Shown piece by piece: positions 1-5,321 of a stretch of DNA of 11,119 bases. The translations under genes and the position numbers were made by a program. Each line of letters opens with the position of its first letter. Position 1 is the first letter of the stretch. The DNA lies in the NCBI GenBank assembly GCA_002350445.1, contig DEEV01000022.1, positions 18,423-29,541 on the forward strand. Direction: 5' to 3'. The stretch is from Treponema sp. UBA2869. Its GTDB lineage: Bacteria; Spirochaetota; Spirochaetia; Treponematales; Treponemataceae. A model generated the notes under the pieces. That model had not been told where the DNA came from and made no database searches. It saw nothing but the letters and a program-made list of their open reading frames with translations.

Positions 1-131
1 TGAAGATGCCCTGCGACATTGAGCCTTGCGAAAGGGCGCAGAGCATCTGAAGGAAGCGGCTGACCGTTAGGGAACCGCGACCGTAGCGACCCGGGGCTGA
101 CTGAAAGGCAGACCCGTGGAATTTCCAGAGA
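1..131 (+). ncRNA. Candidate structured non-coding RNA, HEARO/omega-RNA-like, cut at its 5' side by the window edge
   Basis: No convincing reading frame covers this GC-rich stretch, which differs sharply from the AT-rich DNA next to it. It folds well as plus-strand RNA. GATGC (5-9) pairs with GCATC (43-47), then CTGCG (11-15) with CGCAG (37-41), and CCTT (24-27) with AAGG (32-35) closed by the GNRA tetraloop GCGA (28-31). GCGG (56-59) can pair with CCGC (75-78), and CGGG (92-95) with CCCG (113-116). The tetraloop is a GNRA only on the plus strand, which sets the orientation. From memory, the order CGACCGTAG (78-86), GGCTGA (95-100), ACCC (112-115), then a short stem around ATTTCC (121-126) resembles the HEARO/omega RNA that guides IscB nucleases. 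No iscB gene follows; adk converges at once. The fold is seen directly; the family name is an inference. Confidence 0.5.
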
Positions 132-761
132 TTACTTAAAAATCTTTTTGAATTCACCAAGCAAAACATCTGTTTCGATTGAAGCATCCAAATCTGTGAT
201 TTTTCCTTTTTCCTTGTAGAAATTAATGAGCGGTTCTGTCTGCTCGCGGTAAACGTCCATTCGGTGAAGGATTGATTCCTGTTTGTCGTCATCGCGCTGA
301 TAGAGTTCTCCGCCACACTTGTCGCAAACACCTTCTACTTTTGGCTTAAGTGTAAGAACATTGTAATTTGCACCACAAGCTTTACAAACACGGCGTGTAG
401 AAAGTCTGCGAATTACGATTTCGTCCTGAATTTCAAAATTTACAACTTTAATGTCTGAAACAAGTTTTTCGAGCATTTCTGCCTGTGGAATTGTGCGTGG
501 GAATCCGTCAAGAATGTATCCGTTTTTGCAGTCATCCTGAGCAAGGCGGTCTTTTACAAGTTCAAAGGTAAGTTCATCGCTAACCAGAGAACCTGAATCG
601 ATAATTGCCTTAACTTTTACTCCGAGCGGTGTCTGAGCCTTAATATTTGCACGGAAAATGTCTCCTGTTGAAATATGCGGGATTTTATAATCTTCTGCAA
701 CTTTTACTGCAAGAGAACCTTTACCAGCTCCCGGTGGGCCTAAAAAAATGAAATTGTTCAT
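132..761 (-). CDS. adk: Adenylate kinase with zinc-binding LID
   Basis: This cytoplasmic enzyme interconverts AMP + ATP and 2 ADP, and so sets adenylate energy balance. The 209-residue protein has the family's usual length. The P-loop GPPGAGKGS is at residues 8-16, the AMP-binding segment STGDIFR at 31-37, and DGFPRT at 85-90. The LID is the long form with four cysteines, C126/C129 and C146/C149, typical of Gram-positive-type and many spirochaete enzymes and expected to hold a structural zinc. The P-loop ends GKGS rather than the common GKGT, a conservative change. The start is supported by GGAGGAA (767-773 on the complementary strand) five bases before the ATG. It is transcribed alone, divergently from lemA, and ends next to the structured RNA at the left edge. 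Identity is essentially certain. Confidence 0.97.
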   Translation of the reverse strand: MNNFIFLGPPGAGKGSLAVKVAEDYKIPHISTGDIFRANIKAQTPLGVKVKAIIDSGSLVSDELTFELVKDRLAQDDCKNGYILDGFPRTIPQAEMLEKLVSDIKVVNFEIQDEIVIRRLSTRRVCKACGANYNVLTLKPKVEGVCDKCGGELYQRDDDKQESILHRMDVYREQTEPLINFYKEKGKITDLDASIETDVLLGEFKKIFK

Positions 762-775
762 TAGTGTTCCTCCAT

Positions 776-791
776 CGCGGCAAAAACCGCG
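776..791 (-). promoter_or_regulatory. Hairpin in the adk leader, next to the ribosome site
   Basis: CGCGG (776-780) and CCGCG (787-791) form a 5-bp, all-GC stem with a 6-base loop. A second register pairs ATCGCG with CGCGAT. The stem ends two to three bases from the GGAGGAA ribosome site of adk on the minus-strand transcript, so it could modulate initiation. Only the pairing is seen; a regulatory role is inferred. Confidence 0.35.
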
Positions 792-817
792 CGATTCAAT
801 TATTCGTTAATATTTCC

Positions 818-846
818 ATTTTATTATGATTTGACGCTTGCCGCAA
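818..846 (-). promoter_or_regulatory. Candidate promoter of adk
   Basis: Reading the minus strand, TTGCGG (841-846) and TAAAAT (818-823) are separated by exactly 17 bases, which fits a sigma-70-type promoter. Transcription would start near 811, giving a leader of about 50 nt. The -35 box is weak (three of six matches); the -10 box has five of six. Confidence 0.4.
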
Positions 847-903
847 GTAATTTTTTTTCTTGACTTTAACCTTAAAATATCAATAAGTTATTTCTATAGA
901 TAC

Positions 904-909
904 TATAAT
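904..909 (+). promoter_or_regulatory. Candidate -10 box of the lemA operon
   Basis: A perfect TATAAT lies 55 bases before the lemA start. No good -35 box is found 16-18 bases upstream; TTGACT at 860-865 is too far away. A GC-rich patch (910-936) directly follows. This is the best promoter candidate for the three-gene operon, but it is incomplete. Confidence 0.35.
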
Positions 910-963
910 GCGCGTCCGGGCGACCGCAGAAGCGTCATTTTTATTTAAATGGAGGATTTTAAA

Positions 964-1569
964 TTGAGTAAATTTCCAAAATGGCTTACAGCCGTAATAA
1001 TCCTTTTTATTGTTGGATTTTGTGCTTATTCTTGCACTGCAGGGCAGTATAACAAACTTGTTGCCCTCGAAGAAAATGTAGATTCTGCATGGGCTGATGT
1101 TCAGAATCAGTATCAACGCCGCCTGGATTTAATTCCAAATCTTGTTTCGACTGTAAAAGGTTACGCTAAACACGAAAACGAAGTTTTTACGAATATTTCA
1201 GAAGCTCGCGCAAGTGCCGGCGGGAAGATAAATGTAAACAGCGAGGTTCTTTCGGATCCAGACGCCTTTGAACGCTATCAAAAAGTTCAGGATAATCTTG
1301 GAGCAAGTCTGCAGCGTCTTTTAATGATTACAGAAAACTACCCTGCCCTTAAAGCTGATCAGAATTTTCTTGCTTTACAGGATCAGCTTGAGGGAACAGA
1401 AAACCGCATTACTGTTGCACGCAAACGCTACAACGATGCAGCAAAAACTTACAATGTAAAAATCAGAAGTTTCCCTGCAAGCATTATTGCAAACAGTAAA
1501 GGTTTTGAAAAAAAGGTTTATTTTACAGCTTCGCAGGAAGCTCAGAATGCTCCAAAAGTAGAATTCTAA
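964..1569 (+). CDS. lemA: LemA family membrane protein
   Basis: LemA proteins have one N-terminal membrane helix and a long helical bundle outside the membrane; their biochemical role is unknown. The family signature is clear: a helix at residues 8-24, then LVALEENVDSAWADVQNQYQ from residue 32, RRLDLIPNLVSTVKGYA (52-68), and the usual end with FPASIIANS and a GFEKK...YF pattern. I start it at TTG 964 (201 residues) rather than the ATG at 949. That ATG forms part of the ribosome site itself: GGAGG (951-955) lies eight bases before the TTG and would be wasted on the earlier start. Residues AYSC at 21-24 could be read as a weak lipobox, but LemA is normally membrane-anchored. The next gene begins after one base, so this is the first gene of an operon with two TPM-domain proteins, a classic LemA partnership. 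Confidence 0.93.
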   Translation: MSKFPKWLTAVIILFIVGFCAYSCTAGQYNKLVALEENVDSAWADVQNQYQRRLDLIPNLVSTVKGYAKHENEVFTNISEARASAGGKINVNSEVLSDPDAFERYQKVQDNLGASLQRLLMITENYPALKADQNFLALQDQLEGTENRITVARKRYNDAAKTYNVKIRSFPASIIANSKGFEKKVYFTASQEAQNAPKVEF

Positions 1570-1570
1570 T

Positions 1571-2278
1571 ATGACAGTAAAAACTCTTTTAAAAAAACTT
1601 AATCTTTCGCAGGAAGATTTTTCGGACGTAAAAAATGCGATTCAATCGGCAGAAAAAAATACGTCCGGAGAAATTCAGGTTGCCGTTACGGCGGAAAGCG
1701 CATCTTACTCTTTCTGGGAGTTGCTTTTTGCAAATGTTATGGCTTCGATTATAACAGCGGCCTTTATTCCTCTTGCAAATGATTTTAAGGCTTTCTATAC
1801 AAAACTAAACTGGCAGTCATGTCCCGACTGGATTCTTCCTGTCTTTTTTCTCTGTCTGTATTTTATTTTTGTGATTTTCTTCTTTTATGTTTCAAATATT
1901 CCGTTTTTTGACAGGATTATTATTCCGGCCTTTGCAAAAAAACTTGCAGTTACACAAAGGGCAATGCGTTTTTTTGCAGAAAACGGAGTTTATGAAACAA
2001 AGGAACATTCCGGTATTTTAATTTTTGTTTCGTATCTTGAAAAACAGGTACGGATTATTGCTGACAAAGGAATTTCAGCAAAAATATCTGATGATTTATG
2101 GAATCTTATTGCTGATGAACTTGCTGAAAATTTTCACAACAAAAAATACACCGAAGCACTTGTAAATGCAGTTTCAAAATGCGGTGAACTTCTTGCAGAA
2201 AACTTTCCGGCTCAAAAAGATAATCCAAACGAACTTTCCGACTCGCTAATAATTCTGGAGGATTCTGAATGGCTTTAA
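1571..2278 (+). CDS. TPM-domain membrane protein (LemA operon)
   Basis: This 235-residue protein belongs to the TPM-domain superfamily (named for TLP18.3, Psb32 and MOLO-1), which acts at membranes; the bacterial function is not settled. The first half of the domain shows in TSGEIQVAVTAES (31-43). The second is SGILIFVSYLEKQVRIIADK (147-166), the usual core strand-turn-strand, followed by a helical DDLWNLIADELAENF. Two hydrophobic segments (about 52-70 and 88-108) sit between them, so the domain is interrupted by a membrane hairpin. There is no signal peptide. No ribosome site precedes the ATG, which lies one base after the lemA stop, so translation is probably coupled to lemA. The last 10 bases overlap the next gene. 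Family is fairly sure; function is unknown. Confidence 0.82.
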   Translation: MTVKTLLKKLNLSQEDFSDVKNAIQSAEKNTSGEIQVAVTAESASYSFWELLFANVMASIITAAFIPLANDFKAFYTKLNWQSCPDWILPVFFLCLYFIFVIFFFYVSNIPFFDRIIIPAFAKKLAVTQRAMRFFAENGVYETKEHSGILIFVSYLEKQVRIIADKGISAKISDDLWNLIADELAENFHNKKYTEALVNAVSKCGELLAENFPAQKDNPNELSDSLIILEDSEWL

Positions 2279-3015
2279 AAAGATTTATTCTGCCAGTTTT
2301 TCTAAGTTTTCTTGTTTTTACGCAACAGGTTTTTGCGCTGTCTGTTCCAGAAGCATCCGGATACGTAAATGACAAAGCCGGAATTATGAATGCAAAATCA
2401 CGAAATGAACTTAACGAATATCTTGCAAACCTTGATCAATCTACAGGAATTCAGATTGCAGTGCTTACTATAAATTCCCTGGAAAATAACAGTATTGAAG
2501 AATATTCTCTGAAAGTTGCAGAAAAATGGAAGCTTGGTAATAAAGAAAAAGATTCTGGAGCTTTGCTGCTTATTTCTATGAAAGAACATGCCGTAAGGAT
2601 AGAAACTGGTGACGGTTTGGAAGGGATTCTTACCGATGCTAAATGCGGATTAATTATTCGTAATATAATTTCTCCGAATTTCAGGGAAGGAAAATATTCA
2701 GCCGGAATTGCCCTTGCCGTGCAAAATATGGCAGGCATTGCGCTTCAGGACGAATCGCTTATTTCTGGTTCTGTAAAAAAAGCAAATGATGACGATGATG
2801 ATTTTCTTGGAACTGTCTACTTTATATTTTTTGCGTTTTTCTTTATAGTCTCTGTATGCTCTAGACGCGGACGCTTCCCAAGATGGCTCGTATATTCGCT
2901 GCTTTGGAACGGAGCATCATCCGGACACAGAAGTTCTGGTGGCGGTTCGTCGTTTTCGGGCTTTAGCGGTGGCGGCGGACATTTTAGCGGAGGCGGAGCA
3001 AGCGGAAAATGGTAA
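2269..3015 (+). CDS. Secreted TPM-domain (YgcG-like) protein with Gly/Ser-rich tail
   Basis: This 248-residue exported, membrane-anchored TPM protein has four visible parts. A signal peptide ends about residue 23 (QVFA before LSVPEASGYV). The TPM domain spans about 25-160, with VNDKAGIM (33-40), TGIQIAVLTINSLEN (59-73), DSGALLLISMKEHAVRIETG (95-114) and GLEGILTDA (116-124). An acidic run of five Asp (174-178) is followed by a membrane helix (about 180-197). The basic C-terminal tail ends in low-complexity SGGGSSFSGFSGGGGHFSGG, as in many YgcG proteins. GGAGG (2257-2261) lies seven bases before the ATG, and the start overlaps the previous gene by 10 bases. Its role is unknown, but the lemA-TPM-TPM set is a recurrent envelope cluster. 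Translation stops just before a hairpin-repeat region. Confidence 0.88.
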   Translation: MALKRFILPVFLSFLVFTQQVFALSVPEASGYVNDKAGIMNAKSRNELNEYLANLDQSTGIQIAVLTINSLENNSIEEYSLKVAEKWKLGNKEKDSGALLLISMKEHAVRIETGDGLEGILTDAKCGLIIRNIISPNFREGKYSAGIALAVQNMAGIALQDESLISGSVKKANDDDDDFLGTVYFIFFAFFFIVSVCSRRGRFPRWLVYSLLWNGASSGHRSSGGGSSFSGFSGGGGHFSGGGASGKW

Positions 3016-3016
3016 T

Positions 3017-3044
3017 GATGAAGAAAACTAAAGTTTTCTTCATC
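3017..3044 (+). terminator. Perfect 12-bp hairpin just after the TPM operon
   Basis: GATGAAGAAAAC (3017-3028) and GTTTTCTTCATC (3033-3044) pair perfectly around a TAAA loop, two bases after the stop codon. The stem is AT-rich and no T-run follows, so it is not a classical intrinsic terminator. It may protect the mRNA 3' end or weaken read-through into the transporter genes. Confidence 0.4.
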
Positions 3045-3180
3045 GAGCAGTTTTGCAAAGCAAAACTGGCCACAGGTTGGGCATTTTCTTAATCTGGCAG
3101 TTTTGCTTTGCAAAACTGGCTGTTGTTTATGCATTTTTTCATAGAGCAGTTTTTTCGGAAAAAAACTCAGGAAGTAATAA
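3034..3180 (+). repeat. Three imperfect ~50-bp tandem hairpin repeats
   Basis: Units run 3034-3083, 3084-3133 and 3134 to about 3180. The first two are each exactly 50 bp and align without gaps; the third is about one base shorter and more diverged. Each has a TTTTCTT-like start, then GAGCAG or TGGCAG, then a palindrome. Unit 1 has CAGTTTTGC (3048-3056) with GCAAAACTG (3060-3068) around AAA. Unit 2 has the same stem (3098-3106 and 3110-3118) around TTT. Unit 3 has AGTTTTTT (3148-3155) with AAAAAACT (3160-3167). The array fills the gap between the TPM operon and the transporter ATPase. The ribosome site of the ATPase (AGGAAG, 3169-3174) lies at the edge of the third hairpin. No protein is encoded convincingly. 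Confidence 0.8.
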
Positions 3181-3861
3181 ATGGCACAATTAGAATGTAA
3201 AAATCTTTGCCTTGGATATAACTCTAACATCATTGTAAAAGACCTGAATTTTTCCATCAGCAAAGGCGACTATCTTTGTATTGTCGGCGATAATGGTTCC
3301 GGCAAAACAACACTTATTAAAACAATACTTCACCTTATAAAGCCAATTTCCGGCACAATTACGACCGGCGACGGACTTCTTCCAGACGAAATCAGCTATC
3401 TTCCGCAGCAGACAGATGTGCAGAGAGACTTCCCTGCCAGCGTACGCGAAATAGTTCTTTCAGGCTGCCAGTCACGATGCGGAAAACGACCTTTTTACAC
3501 CCGCGAAGAAAAACAGCTTGCTGTAACGGCAATGGAAAAACTTGGCATTACATACCTTGAAAAAAGATGTTACCGTGAACTTTCCGGCGGACAGCAGCAG
3601 CGCACGCTTCTTGCCAGAGCCCTTTGCGCCGCACAAAAAATGCTTCTTTTAGACGAACCTGTAACAGGTCTTGATCCTGCAGCAACAGAAGAAATGTACG
3701 ACCTTATAGAACAGCTTAACAAAACCGGAATAACAATCATTATGATTTCGCATGATATAGAAGCTGCCCTAAAACATGCAACCCACGTACTGCACATTGG
3801 CAATAAAATTTTCTTTGGAGACGTAAAAGATTATGATAGACACATTAATTCAGTACTTTAG
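3181..3861 (+). CDS. znuC: Zinc/manganese ABC transporter, ATP-binding subunit
   Basis: This ATPase powers an ABC importer of the zinc/manganese (ABC-3) class at the inner face of the membrane. All ABC motifs are present in 226 residues: Walker A GDNGSGKTT (36-44), Q-loop LPQQ (74-77), signature LSGGQQQ (134-140), Walker B LLLDEP (155-160), D-loop GLDP (163-166), and switch histidine H191. Length is slightly below the usual 240-250 of ZnuC. The ATG has AGGAAG six bases upstream. The stop lies inside the next gene, a 29-bp overlap typical of a coupled ATPase-permease pair. No substrate-binding protein (ZnuA type) is in the window, so it must be elsewhere or lost. Zinc is the likely cargo, but manganese or iron transporters of the same family cannot be excluded by sequence alone. 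Confidence 0.9.
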   Translation: MAQLECKNLCLGYNSNIIVKDLNFSISKGDYLCIVGDNGSGKTTLIKTILHLIKPISGTITTGDGLLPDEISYLPQQTDVQRDFPASVREIVLSGCQSRCGKRPFYTREEKQLAVTAMEKLGITYLEKRCYRELSGGQQQRTLLARALCAAQKMLLLDEPVTGLDPAATEEMYDLIEQLNKTGITIIMISHDIEAALKHATHVLHIGNKIFFGDVKDYDRHINSVL

Positions 3862-4693
3862 TTTTCCATTTGTAAGATATGCATTCATAGTCGGAGTCCT
3901 TATTTCTCTATGTTCTTCACTGCTGGGAGTAACGCTCGTATTAAAACGCTTTTCTTTTATCGGCGACGGACTTTCGCACGTTGCTTTCGGAGCCTTGTGT
4001 ATTGCAAGCGTACTTAATACTTTTTTAACTAACAAAATAAACAAACAAATCGACACAATGTACATTGTTCTCCCTGCAACAATAATCTGTGCAATTCTTC
4101 TGCTCAGAACAAGCAGGAACCGTAAAATTCAAGGAGATGCCGCCATCGCAATGGTTTCTGTGGCGTCCCTTGCTTTGGGCTACCTGCTTATGAACGTATT
4201 TTCCACATCAACAAACCTTACCGGCGACGTATGTACAACACTTTTCGGCTCAACCTCAATTCTCACATTAACAAAAGCAAAAGTCTGGCTCTGCACAATC
4301 CTTTCCATAATTGTAATTACCGCCTTTATAATCTTCTATAATAAAATCTTCTGCGTAACCTTTGACGAAAGTTTTGCTACCGCAGTTGGAACACACGCAA
4401 ATGCCTATAACCTTGTACTTGCCATAATCATTGCCGTAATCATAGTTCTTGCAATGAACCTGGTTGGCTCGCTGCTTATTTCGGCGCTGGTAATTTTCCC
4501 AGCCCTTTCTGCAATGCGTATTTTCAAAAGCTTCCGCTCCGTAACAATCTGTTCAGCCTGCGTTTCTGTTATCTGCTCAATTTCTGGACTGCTTGTTTCA
4601 ATTCTTACCGGAACTCCGGTTGGAAGCACCATCGTTGCCGTAGACCTTTGTGCCTTTCTGCTGTTTACAATTGCAGGTTTTGTTATAAAATAA
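3833..4693 (+). CDS. znuB: Zinc/manganese ABC transporter, permease subunit (ABC-3 family)
   Basis: This 286-residue integral membrane protein forms the channel of the metal importer with the preceding ATPase. Several hydrophobic helices are visible, starting at FPFVRYAFIVGVLISL (11-26). Family landmarks are FIGDGLSHVAFGA (42-54), GDAAIAMVSVASLALG (101-116), LTGDVCTTLFGS (129-140), VGSLLISALVIFPALSA (211-227) and PVGSTIV (262-268). The start overlaps the ATPase gene by 29 bases and has no close ribosome site, so coupling is likely. Four bases follow its stop before the next gene, placing the Cys-Cys lipoprotein in the same operon. Length and motif spacing are normal, with no frame damage. Metal specificity is inferred from the family, not visible. 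Confidence 0.92.
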   Translation: MIDTLIQYFSFPFVRYAFIVGVLISLCSSLLGVTLVLKRFSFIGDGLSHVAFGALCIASVLNTFLTNKINKQIDTMYIVLPATIICAILLLRTSRNRKIQGDAAIAMVSVASLALGYLLMNVFSTSTNLTGDVCTTLFGSTSILTLTKAKVWLCTILSIIVITAFIIFYNKIFCVTFDESFATAVGTHANAYNLVLAIIIAVIIVLAMNLVGSLLISALVIFPALSAMRIFKSFRSVTICSACVSVICSISGLLVSILTGTPVGSTIVAVDLCAFLLFTIAGFVIK

Positions 4694-4697
4694 GCAC

Positions 4698-5285
4698 ATG
4701 AAATTCTTTTCTTTTTTCAATAAAATTCGGGCGTTCCGGCTCCAGCAAAGCTGTCGCCGTCGGGCTCTTGCCAGATTGGCCATTCTGGCCTGCGGTGTCC
4801 TGGCGACGATCCCTAACGCATTTTTAAGCTGCAAAAAAAATCCAAATAATTCAGATTCAAATATAGAACAGACAATCACATTAACACTGCCTTCCGGTAA
4901 AGAACTGGAAGACATAGTCGAATCAATAAAAGAACGCCCGGTAGACAAAGATATTACAAACCTTACTGCAAACATGATGTATGCAGAAATCTTCAATATG
5001 ATGGTTGAACCAGAAGGCTATCAAAACAAAATATTAAAGATAAAAGGACTTTTTCAGATTTACCCGGATGAACAGACTGGCGAAAGCTACTATTCAGTTT
5101 TAGTACCAGATGCAGCCGCATGCTGCCAGCAGGGCATAGAATTTATCTGCCCGCCGCAAACAAAATACCCCGAAGACTTTCCAGAAGTTGGCAAGGAATT
5201 TACAGTTACAGGTCTTTTTACAACAATTGAACTGGACGGCGGCATAACCTACAATTACCTCATCGCCCGCTCCCTGGAATTTTAA
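4698..5285 (+). CDS. Small lipoprotein with a Cys-Cys motif, probably linked to metal uptake
   Basis: I do not recognise a named gene. The 195-residue protein has an odd N-terminus: MKFFSFFNKI, then an Arg-rich and hydrophobic stretch (11-40) encoded by a GC-rich palindromic repeat, then FLSCKKN. The most likely lipid-attachment cysteine is C45 (FLSC); ILAC at C32 is an alternative. The mature part has YAEIFNMMVEPEGYQNKILK (95-114), then a beta-rich region with DAAACCQQGIEF (138-149), CPPQTKYP, and TVTGLF. The layout suggests an OB-like fold and recalls the C-terminal domain of DUF1980/TIGR03943 (YcgQ-type) proteins, which also have a Cys-Cys-Ala-type motif and associate with zinc-regulated permeases. 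It follows the permease by four bases with no clear ribosome site. A role in metal binding or hand-over is inferred from this context. Confidence 0.75.
   Translation: MKFFSFFNKIRAFRLQQSCRRRALARLAILACGVLATIPNAFLSCKKNPNNSDSNIEQTITLTLPSGKELEDIVESIKERPVDKDITNLTANMMYAEIFNMMVEPEGYQNKILKIKGLFQIYPDEQTGESYYSVLVPDAAACCQQGIEFICPPQTKYPEDFPEVGKEFTVTGLFTTIELDGGITYNYLIARSLEF
4729..4819 (+). repeat. GC-rich palindromic (REP-like) repeat inside the lipoprotein gene
   Basis: A sharply GC-rich block of about 91 bp lies within AT-rich coding sequence. Its ends are inverted, GCGTT (4731-4735) and AACGC (4815-4819). Inside, GTCGCC (4753-4758) pairs with GGCGAC (4802-4807), GGCCA (4778-4782) with TGGCC (4786-4790) around TTC, and CAGC (4743-4746) with GCTG (4750-4753). 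The frame stays open through it for about 30 codons, which encode the core of the signal peptide. Elements with GGGCGTT near one end, TCGGGCT inside and ATCCCTAACGC at the other end are, from memory, dispersed repeats in several bacterial genomes; this was not checked. Confidence 0.7.
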
Positions 5286-5314
5286 CAGACAAAAAGTTTT
5301 GCTTTTGATATAAT
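5286..5314 (+). promoter_or_regulatory. Extended -10 promoter of trxB, probably giving a leaderless mRNA
   Basis: TGATATAAT (5306-5314) is a perfect extended -10 box. CAGACA (5286-5291), matching four of six bases of TTGACA, lies 17 bases upstream. Transcription should start about seven bases after the -10 box, at 5320-5322, which is the trxB ATG itself. No ribosome site precedes that ATG. Confidence 0.6.
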
Positions 5315-5321
5315 TTTAAGT

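Noticed and set aside
1..131. SRP RNA, RNase P RNA or tmRNA
   Set aside because: GAAGGAAGCGGCTG at 50-63 recalls the SRP loop, but the paired arms around it do not fit. The conserved blocks of RNase P RNA and the tmRNA 3' end are absent.
836..860. Intrinsic terminator (CTTG-CCG-CAAG followed by a T-run)
   Set aside because: The stem is only four base pairs, with two bases before the Ts, and no plus-strand gene ends here. It also overlaps the -35 box proposed for adk.
880..1116. Minus-strand frame opposite the start of lemA
   Set aside because: No recognisable domain, no ribosome site, and it covers the promoter and first codons of a secure gene.
3017..3180. CRISPR array
   Set aside because: Units are contiguous imperfect copies without distinct spacers between identical repeats, and no cas gene is present.
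2817..3263. Minus-strand frame of 148 codons over the repeat region
   Set aside because: Its proline-rich part is the reverse of the Gly/Ser tail of the TPM gene and the rest is hairpin repeat. It has no family signature or ribosome site.
4729..4819. Complete insertion sequence
   Set aside because: The element is about 91 bp with no transposase and no evident target duplication. It fits a REP-like or miniature element better.
4598..4996. Minus-strand frame of 132 codons over the lipoprotein gene
   Set aside because: It exists because the GC-rich repeat lacks stops on both strands. The plus-strand frame has a signal peptide, lipobox and operon fit.
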